From contig NZ_SJNX01000005.1 of NCBI RefSeq assembly GCF_004331075.1, positions 124,001-188,000 on the forward strand: DNA of 64,000 bases, given 5' to 3'. Below are positions 21,249-31,538 of this stretch, in pieces; positions within the stretch are counted from its first letter, which is position 1, and each line of letters begins with the position of its first letter. Origin of the DNA: Acinetobacter brisouioides. Lineage in GTDB: Bacteria > Pseudomonadota > Gammaproteobacteria > Pseudomonadales > Moraxellaceae. A program made the translations under genes and the position numbers. The notes beneath the pieces are model-generated. The model did no database searches. It was given only the letters and a program-made list of their open reading frames with translations, and had not been told where the DNA came from.

Positions 21249-21932
21249 ATGATTCATCATATTCCAAACGTATTATCAAAAGAAGAAGTCGCAGAATTTC
21301 GTCGCCTGATGCAAACTGCCAACTGGGTCGGTGGTAAAGTGACAGCAGGTACATTGTCTGCCTCAGTCAAGCGCAATCAGCAGCTCTCCGAACAAGATCC
21401 ACTGACTCATGCATTAAGTGAGCGAGTGATTCAAGCGATTTGGAAAAACCCGATTTTCCAAGCAGCTGCACTCCCCCATCATATTATTCCGCCTCTATTT
21501 AACCGTTATGATGAAAGCGAAACTTTCGGTTTTCACGTTGACAACTCGATTCGCCTGATTCGTGGAACGAGTCACCAGATCCGCACCGATTTATCTTGTA
21601 CGCTGTTTTTAAGTGAGCCAGATGAATATGATGGTGGTGACTTGGTGATTGAAGACACTTACGGTTATCATGAAGTGAAATTGCCTGCGGGCGACGTGGT
21701 GTTGTATCCATCGACCAGCTTGCATGAAGTCAGTACCATTAGCCGTGGCACACGTTTTGCCTCATTCTTTTGGGTGCAAAGCTTAATTCGTGAAGACAGC
21801 AAACGGCATTTGCTATTTAATCTGGATGAGAGTATTCGTACACTACGTGCTGTACATGGCGATGCTCATGCTGAAGTGATGAAGCTCACCAACATTTATC
21901 ACAACCTGATTCGCATGTGGGCAGAACTCTAG
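21249..21932 (+). CDS. piuC: PKHD-type Fe(II)/2-oxoglutarate dioxygenase PiuC (YbiX family)
   Basis: 227 residues, the family length. The double-stranded beta-helix hydroxylase has iron ligands His96 and Asp98 (GFHVDNS) and His159 (STSLHEVS), with a 2-oxoglutarate-binding Arg169 (SRGTRFASFFW). These genes are regularly found beside Fiu/PiuA receptors and are induced by iron starvation; the natural substrate is uncertain, probably siderophore-related. It lies 80 bp after the receptor on the same strand with no strong terminator between, so it is likely cotranscribed under Fur. Confidence 0.93.
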   Translation: MIHHIPNVLSKEEVAEFRRLMQTANWVGGKVTAGTLSASVKRNQQLSEQDPLTHALSERVIQAIWKNPIFQAAALPHHIIPPLFNRYDESETFGFHVDNSIRLIRGTSHQIRTDLSCTLFLSEPDEYDGGDLVIEDTYGYHEVKLPAGDVVLYPSTSLHEVSTISRGTRFASFFWVQSLIREDSKRHLLFNLDESIRTLRAVHGDAHAEVMKLTNIYHNLIRMWAEL

Positions 21933-22082
21933 TTTTCCAGTACAAAGGCTCGAAAATATCAGCATGGATTTATTTAGAATTAGATTTATTTTGCATTTTT
22001 CATCTTGTATATGAAAAAAAATTCCAGCATATGCTGAGATTTCGCAAAAAACGAAAAATATTTTTTATACAGCAGGATTATA

Positions 22083-22178
22083 ATGAAGATATTGAGTAAT
22101 TGTACCCGAGGTATTATGCCAATGTTGTTTGCGATAGCATCTGCCCTGTGGTTTGAACTGCGCTACGCGCGCATATAA
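22083..22178 (+). CDS. Possible 31-codon small protein or leader peptide ahead of leuA
   Basis: The ATG is preceded by CAGGATTATA, an excellent Shine-Dalgarno at good spacing. The peptide starts MKILSNCTRGIMPML, has a hydrophobic centre (MPMLFAIASALWF) and a basic end (ELRYARI). It lies between piuC and leuA, 126 nt before leuA. Only four leucine codons and no leucine run are present, and no attenuator-type terminator follows, so a classic leucine attenuator is not supported. It could be a small membrane-associated peptide or an uncharacterised leader. Confidence 0.4.
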   Translation: MKILSNCTRGIMPMLFAIASALWFELRYARI

Positions 22179-22304
22179 ATTTTATTTGCTCATTCAGTGC
22201 AAAAAACTGAAATATAGTTGAATTCACTTCGTTTAGACACAAAATAATATAGTAGATTGCCCAATTACCCCTCGGCATATGCTGCTATGCAAGGAGCTAT
22301 CCCC

Positions 22305-24002
22305 ATGATGTTGGCTGACCCAAGCAAAAAATACCGTCGTATGTACCAGCGCGTCGATTTACCTGATCGCCAATGGCCAAATAAGGAAATTACCCAAGCC
22401 CCTATTTGGATGAGTACTGACCTTCGTGATGGTAACCAAGCAATTTTTGAACCAATGAACCTTGAACAAAAATTCAAAATGTTTGAAATGTTGGTGAAAA
22501 TTGGCTTTAAGCATATTGAAATTGGCTTTCCTTCTGCATCGCAGATTGACTTTGATTTCACACGTAAGTTGATTGAAGAAAACCATATCCCAGATGATGT
22601 CTACATCGAAGTTTTGGTTCAGGCACGTGATCATTTAATTTCACGTACTTTTGAAGCGCTTGAAGGTGCAAAACGTGCGATTGTGCATATTTATAATGCC
22701 AATTCACCAACCTTCCGTAACAAGGTATTAAATGTCGATATTGCAAAAGCAAAACAGCTTGCAATAAATGCTGCGGAAAAAGTCAAAGAATATGCAGCAA
22801 AACAACCAGAAACTGAGTGGGTTTTCCAATATAGCCCAGAATGCTTCTCTGCAACCGAGTTAGAAGTTGCCAAAGATGTTTGTGATGCGGTCACTGAAAT
22901 TTGGGATGCACGCCCAGACAATAAAGTGATTTTAAACTTACCTGCAACCGTTGAAGTGTCGACACCAAATGTCTATGCCGACCAGATCGAATGGATGCAC
23001 CGCAATATTGCGCGTCGTGACGGCGTGTTGATTTCAGTTCACTGTCACAATGACCGTGGCTGTGGAATTGCAGCATCTGAACTTGCAATTATGGCAGGCG
23101 CTGACCGCGTAGAAGGCTGTGTATTTGGCAATGGTGAACGTACAGGTAACGTTGACGTTGCAGCAATGGCATTAAATATGTACTCGCAAGGCGTTTCACC
23201 ACACTTGGACTTCTCCAACATTAATGAAATTATTGCAACTGTTGAAGAATGTACAGGTTTGCCAGTTCATCCACGTCACCCTTATGCAGGTGACTTGGTA
23301 TTTACAGCATTCTCAGGTTCTCACCAAGATGCGATCAAAAAAGGCTTTGAATTCCAGAAAAACGAAGAAATCTGGGATATGCCTTACTTGCCAATCGATC
23401 CAAAAGACTTGGGACGTGACTATGATGCTGTGATTCGTGTCAATAGCCAGTCAGGTAAAGGCGGTATTGCTTACTTGCTTGAATCGAACTACAACGTGGT
23501 GTTACCGCGTCGCTTGCAAATTGAATTTAGCCAAGTAGTTCAACAGCATACGGATGCAACTGCCAAAGAAATTTCAGCAGATGAAATCTGGAGCTTGTTC
23601 AAAACAACTTATGTAAGCATTAAAGATAAGAATTACGTCGCTAAAAACTACAAATTGTCTGATGAAAATGGCAATCAGATTATTGATGTTGAAATTGATA
23701 TAGACGGCGAAACTCAGCATTTACGTGGTGAAGGTAATGGCCCAATTTCTGCAATTGTCAATGCACTTCAATTGCCGATTGATGTCTTGAACTATGAAGA
23801 ACGCAGTATCGGTTCAGGCGCACATGCTAAAGCGCTTACTTTAGTTGAATTACAAGTTAAAGGCACAGGTAAAAGTGCATTTGGCGCAGGTATTCATGAC
23901 AACACAGTCACATCATCAATTGAAGCCATCTTTGCTTGTACCAATAGCTTGATTGAACAAGGCTTGCTTAGCACCAGCGATATTATTTCTGAAGCTGTTT
24001 AA
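22305..24002 (+). CDS. leuA: 2-isopropylmalate synthase LeuA, long (type 2) form
   Basis: The start is ATG 22305 (565 residues), with AAGGAG 8 nt upstream; the TTG at 22257 has no such site. It condenses acetyl-CoA with 2-oxoisovalerate, committing carbon to leucine. The catalytic TIM barrel has [14 protein letters not shown] and the metal-binding [21 protein letters not shown] lies beyond. The C-terminal regulatory LeuA domain (about 430-560) senses leucine. The arrangement matches the longer LeuA2 class (yeast Leu4-like) rather than E. coli LeuA. leuBCD are not adjacent. A terminator follows. Confidence 0.95.
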   Translation: MMLADPSKKYRRMYQRVDLPDRQWPNKEITQAPIWMSTDLRDGNQAIFEPMNLEQKFKMFEMLVKIGFKHIEIGFPSASQIDFDFTRKLIEENHIPDDVYIEVLVQARDHLISRTFEALEGAKRAIVHIYNANSPTFRNKVLNVDIAKAKQLAINAAEKVKEYAAKQPETEWVFQYSPECFSATELEVAKDVCDAVTEIWDARPDNKVILNLPATVEVSTPNVYADQIEWMHRNIARRDGVLISVHCHNDRGCGIAASELAIMAGADRVEGCVFGNGERTGNVDVAAMALNMYSQGVSPHLDFSNINEIIATVEECTGLPVHPRHPYAGDLVFTAFSGSHQDAIKKGFEFQKNEEIWDMPYLPIDPKDLGRDYDAVIRVNSQSGKGGIAYLLESNYNVVLPRRLQIEFSQVVQQHTDATAKEISADEIWSLFKTTYVSIKDKNYVAKNYKLSDENGNQIIDVEIDIDGETQHLRGEGNGPISAIVNALQLPIDVLNYEERSIGSGAHAKALTLVELQVKGTGKSAFGAGIHDNTVTSSIEAIFACTNSLIEQGLLSTSDIISEAV

Positions 24003-24020
24003 TCTTAAAAAAAACATTTT

Positions 24021-24048
24021 AAAAGGATACCCAAGTTGGTATCCTTTT
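24021..24048 (+). terminator. Terminator of leuA
   Basis: Perfect 11 bp stem AAAAGGATACC / GGTATCCTTTT, loop CAAGTT, then ATTTTTT. Confidence 0.95.
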
Positions 24049-24087
24049 ATTTTTTCATAATTCCAAAATATAAGGCGATTTGCACTC

Positions 24088-25248
24088 GTGTCTTTTTCAG
24101 CTGACTCTGTAGGTTTGGTCGTCCCGCAAAAGTACCAATTCGAACAACCACTCCAACTGGAATGTGGTCGAATCTTACCTCGTTTTGATCTTATGGTTGA
24201 AACTTATGGTACGTTAAATGCGGAAAAATCCAATGCAATCTTGATTTGCCATGCACTCTCTGGCCATCATCATGCTGCTGGTTATCATCATGAAGATGAT
24301 AAAAAAGCGGGCTGGTGGGATGCTTGTATTGGGCCAGGCAAAGCGATTGATACTAACAAGTTTTGTGTTATTGCACTCAACAATATTGGAGGTTGCAATG
24401 GCTCAACAGGCCCTATTTCTCCTAACCCAGAAAATGACAATCTACCGTATGGCCCAGATTTTCCATTAGTCACGGTTCGGGACTGGGTCAAAACTCAGGT
24501 CATGCTTTCTGACCGTTTAGGTATTTCGGTTTGGTATGCCATTATTGGCGGCTCTTTAGGCGGTATGCAAGCCTTACAATGGTCAGTGGATTATCCAGAT
24601 CGTTTAAAAAACTGTGTCATTATTGCCAGCGCTCCAAAACTTTCAGCGCAAAATATTGCCTTTAACGAAGTTGCACGTCAGTCAATTTTATCTGACCCAG
24701 ATTTCCATAACGGACGTTATTTAGAGCATGATAGCTACCCAAAACGTGGTCTGATTTTGGCGCGTATGGTCGGACATATTACCTATTTGTCTGAAGAAGC
24801 CATGAAACAGAAATTTGGTCGTGACTTGAAGTCAGGCAAATTCATGTATGGTTTCGATGTCGAATTTCAGGTCGAAAGTTATTTGCGTTATCAGGGCGAG
24901 CAGTTTAGCCGCAACTTCGATGCCAACACATACCTGATTATGACCAAAGCGTTAGATTATTTTGATCCTTCACGTGAATATGAATCTTCATTGACCAAAG
25001 CCATGGCAAATACCCAGTGCCGTTTCTTGGTGGTGTCCTTTACTACTGACTGGCGTTTTAGTCCTGAGCGTTCTCAGGAAATTGTCAATGCTCTCATCAC
25101 CAATCACAAACCTGTCAGCTACCTCGATATTGAGGCTGAACAAGGTCATGACTCATTCTTGTTCCCGATTCCACTATATGTTAAAACCCTCCGAGCCTTT
25201 TTAGGTGGCGAAGAACATCTGGCAAGTACTCCACAGGAGACCGTGTAA
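24088..25248 (+). CDS. metX: Homoserine O-acyltransferase MetX
   Basis: 386 residues from a GTG start ([14 protein letters not shown]), with AAGG about 14 nt upstream. It acylates homoserine in the first step of methionine synthesis; members of this alpha/beta-hydrolase family use acetyl- or succinyl-CoA and the donor cannot be settled by eye. Nucleophile Ser156 in [12 protein letters not shown], Asp in [11 protein letters not shown] and His in QGHDSFLFP form the triad. [12 protein letters not shown] is the family oxyanion loop. The stop overlaps the metW start by one base (TAATG), so metX-metW are translationally coupled. Confidence 0.95.
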   Translation: MSFSADSVGLVVPQKYQFEQPLQLECGRILPRFDLMVETYGTLNAEKSNAILICHALSGHHHAAGYHHEDDKKAGWWDACIGPGKAIDTNKFCVIALNNIGGCNGSTGPISPNPENDNLPYGPDFPLVTVRDWVKTQVMLSDRLGISVWYAIIGGSLGGMQALQWSVDYPDRLKNCVIIASAPKLSAQNIAFNEVARQSILSDPDFHNGRYLEHDSYPKRGLILARMVGHITYLSEEAMKQKFGRDLKSGKFMYGFDVEFQVESYLRYQGEQFSRNFDANTYLIMTKALDYFDPSREYESSLTKAMANTQCRFLVVSFTTDWRFSPERSQEIVNALITNHKPVSYLDIEAEQGHDSFLFPIPLYVKTLRAFLGGEEHLASTPQETV

Positions 25249-25841
25249 TGCGTTTAGATCAGCAACTCGCAGAAAAATGGATCAAACCAGGTTCAAGTGT
25301 GCTTGATCTGGGCTGTGGTGATGGTGAGCTTTTGGCTCACATGAGTAAAAAACATCAAATTCGTGCATACGGACTAGAAATTGACCAAGAAAAGATTGCA
25401 ATTGCGATCAGTCGAGGGTTAAATATTATACAACAAGACCTCAACCTAGGTTTACACCGCTTTGCCGACCAGTCTTTTGACTATGTTGTTATGGCACAAG
25501 CGTTGCAAGCGGTTGATGCACCTGATGTTCTTTTAAGAGATATGGTGCGTGTGGGCAAACAGGCGATTATTACTTTTCCAAACTTCGCGCATTGGAAGAC
25601 TCGTTCTTTTCTTGCACTTAAAGGAATGATGCCTGTTTCTGAAACATTACCTTACATGTGGTACAACACGCCAAATATTCATTTATGTACTTTCCGTGAT
25701 TTTGAAGCCCTATGTGCTGAAAATCAGATTAGGATTATTAATCGACTCGCCGTAAATGGGAATCAACAAGATAGTTTACTCAGTAAACACATTCCAAATT
25801 TGTTTGGTGAAGTCGCAATTTATCGAGTAAGCGCCCTATGA
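25248..25841 (+). CDS. metW: Methionine biosynthesis protein MetW
   Basis: 197 residues. A small Rossmann protein with SAM-binding motif VLDLGCGDGELLAH (about 20-33), then AYGLEIDQEK. MetW is genetically tied to MetX in many proteobacteria and is thought to assist or activate it; direct methyltransferase activity is not established. It overlaps metX by 1 base and the next gene by 4 bases (ATGA), so three genes form one tight operon. Confidence 0.93.
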   Translation: MRLDQQLAEKWIKPGSSVLDLGCGDGELLAHMSKKHQIRAYGLEIDQEKIAIAISRGLNIIQQDLNLGLHRFADQSFDYVVMAQALQAVDAPDVLLRDMVRVGKQAIITFPNFAHWKTRSFLALKGMMPVSETLPYMWYNTPNIHLCTFRDFEALCAENQIRIINRLAVNGNQQDSLLSKHIPNLFGEVAIYRVSAL

Positions 25842-26425
25842 AAAAAGTATTCTTTAGCACCATTTTGTTTGGTATTTTAAGTACTCAGGTTCATGCTGAT
25901 TACCTACCATCACAGCAATCAACATCGGCTTTGGCCGCACGTTATTCGGCCATGAGCTTTAATGAATTGCTGAATGAAGCGAAAGCCGGTCAAGCTGCAG
26001 CACAATTTTATGTTGCAACCCGTTATCAATATGGTCGTGAAGTTTCTAAAGACCCAAAACAGGCATTTACTTGGTATAAAAAAGCAGCCGACCAGGGTGT
26101 TTCTGCGGCTCAGCTCAATGTGGGTCGTATGTTGGTTGAAGGCATTGGTACAAGTCAAAATGAAAAATTGGGACGTCAATACCTTGAAAAAGCAGCCAGC
26201 CACGGCGATAACCGTGCCAGCTTCAACTTGGCGCTCATTGAAGAACACAATAAAAACTATGTTAATGCATACCAATGGTACGAACTTTCAACCCGTGATG
26301 GTATGTTAGACAATAGAGTGATTGATATGTCACAAACCAAGAAAACTGCTTTGGCAGCCAACTTAACGCCTGAACAAATTCGTCAGGCAGTTGACCGCGC
26401 TGACAAATGGATTCAAGCACAATAA
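25838..26425 (+). CDS. Exported Sel1-repeat (TPR-like) protein
   Basis: 195 residues with a signal peptide ending near VHADYL (residue ~21). Two or three Sel1-like repeats at about 45-150 contain the pattern AQFYVATRYQYG, YKKAADQGVSAAQLNVG and LEKAASHGDNRASFNLA. Such repeats mediate protein contacts in the periplasm. It overlaps the end of metW by 4 bases, implying coupled translation, although a methionine role cannot be inferred from that alone. Confidence 0.85.
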   Translation: MKKVFFSTILFGILSTQVHADYLPSQQSTSALAARYSAMSFNELLNEAKAGQAAAQFYVATRYQYGREVSKDPKQAFTWYKKAADQGVSAAQLNVGRMLVEGIGTSQNEKLGRQYLEKAASHGDNRASFNLALIEEHNKNYVNAYQWYELSTRDGMLDNRVIDMSQTKKTALAANLTPEQIRQAVDRADKWIQAQ

Positions 26426-26584
26426 TGCTTGAAACGAATCACAGGGACAACCCAAATGCCCTGTGATTCTACGCAGACTCTCCTACGCTTTGTCTTATCT
26501 TTGTCCTGTCATATTATCTTTTGTTTTTCATCGGCAAACTCGGCATAATTCTGCCCATGTTTTGCTAAATTTTGATGATTGATT

Positions 26585-27214
26585 ATGTCTACTCCTTCAT
26601 GGCTCAATGCGGGTCAATTGGTACTTGCAAGTAACAATAAAGGCAAAGTTGCCGAATTTGAAACGCTATTCCAGCAGCTTAATTTACCCATTGAAATTAT
26701 TCCTCAAGGTCGCCTAAATATTGAAGATGCGGTCGAAGATGGCTTAAGTTTTGTTGAAAATGCCATTATTAAAGCGCGTCATGCTGCAAAAATTTCAGGT
26801 AAACCAGCCTTGGCGGATGATTCAGGCATTTGTGTACCTATACTTGGCGGTGCGCCTGGTATTTATTCGGCACGCTATGCAGGTGAACATGGCAATGATG
26901 CTGCCAATAACCAAAAATTACTGAGTGACTTACACGCTTTTCGTCAAGAAGGTCAAGCAATTGAAGGCATGTTTGTCTGTGTACTAGCTTTGGTTGAACA
27001 TGCCGAAGATCCTTTACCCAAAATTTTCCAAGGCATCTGGACAGGTGAAATTTTAGATGCTGTACGGGGTGAAAATGGCTTTGGTTACGACCCATTGTTC
27101 TGGCTACCAGAACTTGGAAAAAGTAGTGCTGAACTGACTAAAGCCGAGAAAAACCAGATCAGTCACCGTGGTCAAGCCATGCAACTGTTCCGCCAAAGCC
27201 TGACTCAAGTTTAA
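26585..27214 (+). CDS. rdgB: XTP/dITP diphosphatase RdgB (Ham1 family)
   Basis: I start at ATG 26585 (209 residues); the TTG 6 nt earlier is less likely. It hydrolyses non-canonical purine triphosphates (dITP, XTP) to keep them out of DNA. Signatures: LASNNKGKVAEF at the N-terminus, ALADDSGICV with the metal-binding acidic pair, GENGFGYDPLFW and a SHRGQAM end. All are conserved in the Ham1/RdgB fold. The ribosome site is weak. It converges on the AEC transporter gene with a 32 bp gap. Confidence 0.95.
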   Translation: MSTPSWLNAGQLVLASNNKGKVAEFETLFQQLNLPIEIIPQGRLNIEDAVEDGLSFVENAIIKARHAAKISGKPALADDSGICVPILGGAPGIYSARYAGEHGNDAANNQKLLSDLHAFRQEGQAIEGMFVCVLALVEHAEDPLPKIFQGIWTGEILDAVRGENGFGYDPLFWLPELGKSSAELTKAEKNQISHRGQAMQLFRQSLTQV

Positions 27215-27246
27215 ATCACCAATCAATTCAAGGGTTAAGCTCAGCT

Positions 27247-28128
27247 TCAGCCCTTGAGTAGCCGCCATATGAGTCCGTAAAGTAAAATTATACCAATACT
27301 GACAATCGTTCCTGCCGCAATATAACGTGCCGAATACCCAGTGCCCTGATAATGGGTTTCAAGTGCCACAATATTCGCTGCAGGAGGTAAACAAAATAAA
27401 AAGAACATTAACCCGATATATTCTTTAAAGGTTTCAACGGGAATGTAGAAATAACTCACGCTACAAATGATTGCCCCAAATACCAACTTCGGTAACATCA
27501 CGCGAAGACTATGCCACAGATCAGCTTTTGCCACTTGAGTATGCCTAAGCCACATCCCCAGTACACACATGCCAGTGAAGACCATGCCCACTTTGGCAAA
27601 CTGATACAAATGCAGCACCCAACTTGGTTCTGGAAAGTTTTGTACGTGTAATAACCGCAAAATCGCTGAAATGATTAAGGCAATCACTGGCGGTGACAAC
27701 GACACTTTTTTCATTAAACTGGCTGTATTTTGCGGTGCTGAACTGACCGCAGAGACAGCCCAAATATTGCCAAACAATGAGCCGCCAACATAAAGTGCAA
27801 TCATGGCAGAACTGATCTGATGCCCAAAAATCGCCAAGGCAAATGGAAAACCCAGCCATGCTAAATTGACATAACTGGCACAGAGTGAAATCAGCCGATC
27901 TTTAAAGAAATAAACAAACCCCAGGTACACCAATAAGGCTGAGCTAAAGCTAAATAGCATCAGGCTTAAACTACCTGTCTGGTAGTAAACCATGTTGTAA
28001 ATAATCACAAAAGGGATAAAAAATCGTGCCAGAATACGAGAACAAAATACTTTCAGCGCTTCAGCAGATTTCCATGATGCGGTGAGCCAACCAAATATAA
28101 ATGCCAATGTTGGTAAAACTAGACTCAC
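27247..28128 (-). CDS. AEC-family (auxin efflux carrier type) permease
   Basis: 293 residues, about nine or ten hydrophobic helices. The overall pattern (N-terminal LPTLAFIFGWLTA, middle ALPPVIALIISAI-like segment, and LPPAANIVALETHY before the final helices) is that of bacterial AEC transporters for organic acids or amino acids. The helix-breaking PPAAN motif is typical. No neighbour indicates a substrate. It is divergent from nothing close by; a 139 bp gap separates it from the DMT-family gene on the same strand. Confidence 0.8.
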   Translation of the reverse strand: MSLVLPTLAFIFGWLTASWKSAEALKVFCSRILARFFIPFVIIYNMVYYQTGSLSLMLFSFSSALLVYLGFVYFFKDRLISLCASYVNLAWLGFPFALAIFGHQISSAMIALYVGGSLFGNIWAVSAVSSAPQNTASLMKKVSLSPPVIALIISAILRLLHVQNFPEPSWVLHLYQFAKVGMVFTGMCVLGMWLRHTQVAKADLWHSLRVMLPKLVFGAIICSVSYFYIPVETFKEYIGLMFFLFCLPPAANIVALETHYQGTGYSARYIAAGTIVSIGIILLYGLIWRLLKG

Positions 28129-28267
28129 CCTGATCTCCTTATTCTGTGTGTTTTATGCCTCGGTGTCGATAAAAGCACTTTCTGAAATTACTAGAAAGTT
28201 CCAATAAAAGCAAATCTAGCATCCTGATTAGAATAAATATCTACTCGACCATAAACACTCGATAAAC

Positions 28268-29109
28268 TTAGTCATTTTTAGCGATTTTATGCCCCGAAAA
28301 AATCAGCAGACCAATACCACTCAAGACCATAATTGTGGCAAACAGCATGCGTAAACTCAAAGTTTCATTGAGAAAAATCACGCCTGCCAGCAATGCCAAA
28401 CACGGGACACTCAACTGCAAGGTGCTTGCCGTCATCCGATCAAGATGTTTCAGTAAATCATACCAGAGTACATAAGCCAGACCCGAGGTGAATGCACCCG
28501 AAATTATGGCTAAAACCAGACCATTCCAATGCATATATAGATTTGGCATTTGGGCTAAACTCAATAGCAAACAGATCGGGATTGCCCAAATAAAGTTGTT
28601 ATAAGTCATCACTATAGGTTGATCTGTTGACATTCCAATCAGGCTATATGCCGCCCAGCTTAACCCCGCCAATATCATCATGGCCGCATAAAATAAAGAT
28701 GGTGCATGTGTCGCAGGTAAAAAGAGCAGTAAAATACCGAAAAAAGCAACCGACAAGCCTATCCCTCTGAACCACGTGACTTTTTCACCTTTATATACCG
28801 CATACAACGCCATAGAAATTTGCACTGTACCAAACAGCAGCAGTGCGCCTAAACCTGCATCAAGTTGCATATAAGCGACTGAAAATGCCAAGATGTAGCC
28901 TGTTAAGCACAATCCGCCTTTCCAATTTTCTCGTTGGGGTTTGAGTTTTTCTACTGAACCAAGCAGCAATGCCAGTACCACTGCCGCACTGACGATCCGG
29001 ATGATGCTAAAACTGTATGGGTCAATCATTCGGCCTGCTAATGCCAAACGACAAAAATTGAATTGGCTGCAAATGCACTCATCGCAAGTGCGATTTTTCC
29101 CCACATCAT
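28268..29109 (-). pseudogene. DMT/EamA-family transporter with an N-terminal frameshift
   Basis: The body (28268 to about 29055) encodes a 10-helix EamA exporter ending in HKIAKND. The natural start is ATG 29109, with AAGG 9 nt upstream, reading MMWGKIALAMSAFAANSIF. That frame then runs into a stop after five residues, while the correct continuation CRLALAGRMIDPYSF is in the next frame. One extra T in the T-run at 29053-29057 would restore a full protein of about 280 residues. A longer open frame from 29179 exists, but its N-terminus is unlike the family. This is either a real inactivating mutation, a homopolymer sequencing error, or slippage-based switching. Confidence 0.75.
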
Positions 29110-29378
29110 CGTCAATATCCTTATTGATGACAGCTATTTGAGTATATATATAAAAATTTCCACCCAGAAATAACAGCATTTATTTCCAATAAAATCATTG
29201 ATGATCTTTAAAACAAATTGATCTAACTGCTCAATGTATTCTATGAATTTTCATTTTTAACTTTTGTTTTAACTTATACATTACAAAAAATCAGATCGGA
29301 ATCATTCTGAAAATATATATTTACAGACATAAATCACGGGCACATTTGAATCACCTCTCTGCATTTCATCAAGCTGAA

Positions 29379-30161
29379 TCAACCAGAGTACCTAAACTCG
29401 ATACGTTGAATATTTCCTTGCTGTGACCCTTGCTGAGTTTTTTCCAACCAGACAGCATGCTGCTGAAAACAGCGCAAAAAATTGGAACAGCGTGTGCCAT
29501 AGTCGGGACTGGTAATAAAAGTCGATGACAGTAGCTGTTCCAGCTCCTGAGCAATGCCTGTCTGCGGCAACTGTTCAGGCAAGCGCTGACGCTGATCTTC
29601 TAATATGTCCCAAGCCACCTGTTGCAAGTCTGATTCGGATACATCAGGCAAAGCCAAGAGTGGCAAAAATTCTTGTACAAAACGCTGACGCAAATGCTGG
29701 TTTTTCGCCCAATGCTCCGACATGAGGCCATTGGACATCACATACACACCATGCGCCAATACCTGTGGTGCTTCGCCTCGATTACTCATATATACGGCTT
29801 GTTGCCGATCACCCACAATCAGGTTAAACCCTGCGTAATCTTGCTGTCGTTGCTCCAATTGCTGGGCAAAACGAATCGGTGGTAAATCTAATGCCAAATA
29901 ATCTGCCACAATTTCACCGCGTGAAGTCGGATAAGTTCGCTGATCTGAAGCATCCCGATAATTGGTGATTACTGCCCAGCGCCCCGTTTCGGTGATGCCC
30001 ATCCATGTTCCACCCGACTGCAAGTCCTGCCCTGCGATAATCGGACTATATTGCCAGTGTCGTAAGGACTGGGTTGGGCGGATATAGAACTCATCCCGAT
30101 TGGACAATAAACATATAGGTAAACCTTCCACCACTTGCCATGCCAGCGCCACAATACACAT
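29379..30161 (-). CDS. NRDE-family (TANGO2-like) protein
   Basis: 260 residues with the family's N-terminal Cys2 and the NRDE motif (LLSNRDEFYIRPT at about 18-30). SGGTWMGITETGRWAVITNY and RGEIVADYL follow, as in bacterial NRDE proteins. The fold is Ntn-hydrolase-like; the eukaryotic relative TANGO2 is linked to lipid or heme trafficking, but the bacterial role is not known. It is divergent from lgt. Confidence 0.88.
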   Translation of the reverse strand: MCIVALAWQVVEGLPICLLSNRDEFYIRPTQSLRHWQYSPIIAGQDLQSGGTWMGITETGRWAVITNYRDASDQRTYPTSRGEIVADYLALDLPPIRFAQQLEQRQQDYAGFNLIVGDRQQAVYMSNRGEAPQVLAHGVYVMSNGLMSEHWAKNQHLRQRFVQEFLPLLALPDVSESDLQQVAWDILEDQRQRLPEQLPQTGIAQELEQLLSSTFITSPDYGTRCSNFLRCFQQHAVWLEKTQQGSQQGNIQRIEFRYSG

Positions 30162-30257
30162 AACAGATCCTTTGTATCTTTACACATTGAATGTACAACA
30201 TTTTTAAGGTTTATCGGCTAGAATCTTGCCAAACATACAGAAATGAAAGGAATAGTC

Positions 30258-31070
30258 ATGCTGACCTATCCCAACATCAATCCAATTGCGATTGAGCTTG
30301 GCCCGCTCAAAGTACACTGGTATGGATTAATGTACCTCTTGGCATTTTTATGTGCATGGGGACTTGCCAACTATCGGGCAAAACAACGTACCGACTGGAC
30401 AGCCGAGATGGTATCTGATCTGGTTTTTTATGGTGCTTTAGGTGTCGTGCTCGGTGGTCGGGTCGGTTATGTGTTGTTCTATGAATTTGATAAATTTCTC
30501 GCCAACCCAACTTGGTTGTTTCAGGTCTGGACGGGTGGTATGAGCTTCCACGGCGGTTTTATTGGTGTGATGGTCGCCATGCTGCTGTGGTGTAAAAAAT
30601 ACCAAAAAACCTGGTTTCAAACCATGGACTTTATTGCGCCATGTGTCCCAACAGGCTTAATGTTTGGACGGATTGGTAATTTTATTGGCGGTGAATTATA
30701 TGGTCGCCCTGTAACTGACCCCAATTATCCTTTTGGCATGATCTTCCCAACCGACCCATTGCATTTGGTGCGCCATCCTTCGCAAATTTACCAAGCACTG
30801 TGTGAAGGTCTATTGTTATTTATTATTTTATGGTGGTTTAGCAGCAAGCCACGCCCACGTATGGCGGTATCTGCCCTGTTTCTTATAGGTTATGGCTTGT
30901 CACGTTTCTTTATGGAATTTTTCCGCGAACCCGATGCAGATCAGGGCTTTATTTTGCTCGGTTGGGTGACCAAAGGACAAATGCTGTCTTTCCCAATGAT
31001 TATTGCGGGCTTACTGCTCTTAGCATTTGCTTATCAGCGTAAAATTTATGACTGGACACTCAATAAATAA
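30258..31070 (+). CDS. lgt: Prolipoprotein diacylglyceryl transferase Lgt
   Basis: I start at ATG 30258 (270 residues), 6 nt after AAAGGA; ATG 30243 lacks a site. An inner-membrane enzyme with about seven helices, it moves diacylglycerol from phosphatidylglycerol to the lipobox cysteine of prolipoproteins. Its substrates here include BamE and the META lipoprotein. The Lgt signature [15 protein letters not shown] lies near residues 140-155. [19 protein letters not shown] and MSFHGGFIG are also conserved. A short terminator follows. Confidence 0.96.
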   Translation: MLTYPNINPIAIELGPLKVHWYGLMYLLAFLCAWGLANYRAKQRTDWTAEMVSDLVFYGALGVVLGGRVGYVLFYEFDKFLANPTWLFQVWTGGMSFHGGFIGVMVAMLLWCKKYQKTWFQTMDFIAPCVPTGLMFGRIGNFIGGELYGRPVTDPNYPFGMIFPTDPLHLVRHPSQIYQALCEGLLLFIILWWFSSKPRPRMAVSALFLIGYGLSRFFMEFFREPDADQGFILLGWVTKGQMLSFPMIIAGLLLLAFAYQRKIYDWTLNK

Positions 31071-31093
31071 AAGCAGAGTCACCTCATGCAATC

Positions 31094-31113
31094 AGGGACG
31101 AAAGTCCCTTTTT
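31094..31113 (+). terminator. Terminator of lgt
   Basis: Stem AGGGAC / GTCCCT closed by a GAAA tetraloop, followed by TTTTTTTAT. Confidence 0.85.
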
Positions 31114-31158
31114 TTATGCTAAAGTGCGGCATCTCCTTCGTCATTTTTTCAACACAAT

Positions 31159-31536
31159 ATGCTCGAATTTTGGTTTGAACCCACCACCACACTTGCACGT
31201 AAAATTCTGATTTTATTGCTTACGATTGCAATCGCTGTGGGTCTATATCTGTATAAACCACTACCCTCTGCGGTGATTCTGATGTTTACAGGTACAGGAT
31301 TGGTGTTTTTGATTTGTCGTTATGCGCGTTTGCAAATTGCAAAAAATGACCCAAGCCGTTTTTTATTTCGGGTGTTTACATGGATTCCACTCGCACTGAT
31401 TTTGGCAGTGTTGTTTATGAAAACCATGGATGATTTACTGATTTTAGGCGTTCAAGGGCTGGCTTTTATGGCACTGAGCGTTTTTATTTTTTCACCACTG
31501 GCACGTTTGTCAAAACCTACTTCAACTGAATCTTAA
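31159..31536 (+). CDS. Small membrane protein, 125 aa, paralogue A
   Basis: 125 residues beginning MLEFWFEPTTTLARKILILL, with four predicted hydrophobic segments. No known domain was recognised. The next gene, 2 bp downstream, begins MLQFWYSERCTRNVKLTITI and has the same layout, including a late GVQGLAFMALSVFIFS versus GGQGLGFMILGLFIMS match. The two are tandem duplicates and probably cotranscribed. Function is unknown. Confidence 0.7.
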   Translation: MLEFWFEPTTTLARKILILLLTIAIAVGLYLYKPLPSAVILMFTGTGLVFLICRYARLQIAKNDPSRFLFRVFTWIPLALILAVLFMKTMDDLLILGVQGLAFMALSVFIFSPLARLSKPTSTES

Positions 31537-31538
31537 TT

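Noticed and set aside
21917..22099. 60-codon frame overlapping the end of piuC
   Set aside because: GTG start inside piuC, no ribosome site, unlikely composition; the short ORF at 22083 has far better signals.
22083..22304. Leucine attenuator upstream of leuA
   Set aside because: No leucine-codon run and no terminator with a U-run between the short ORF and leuA.
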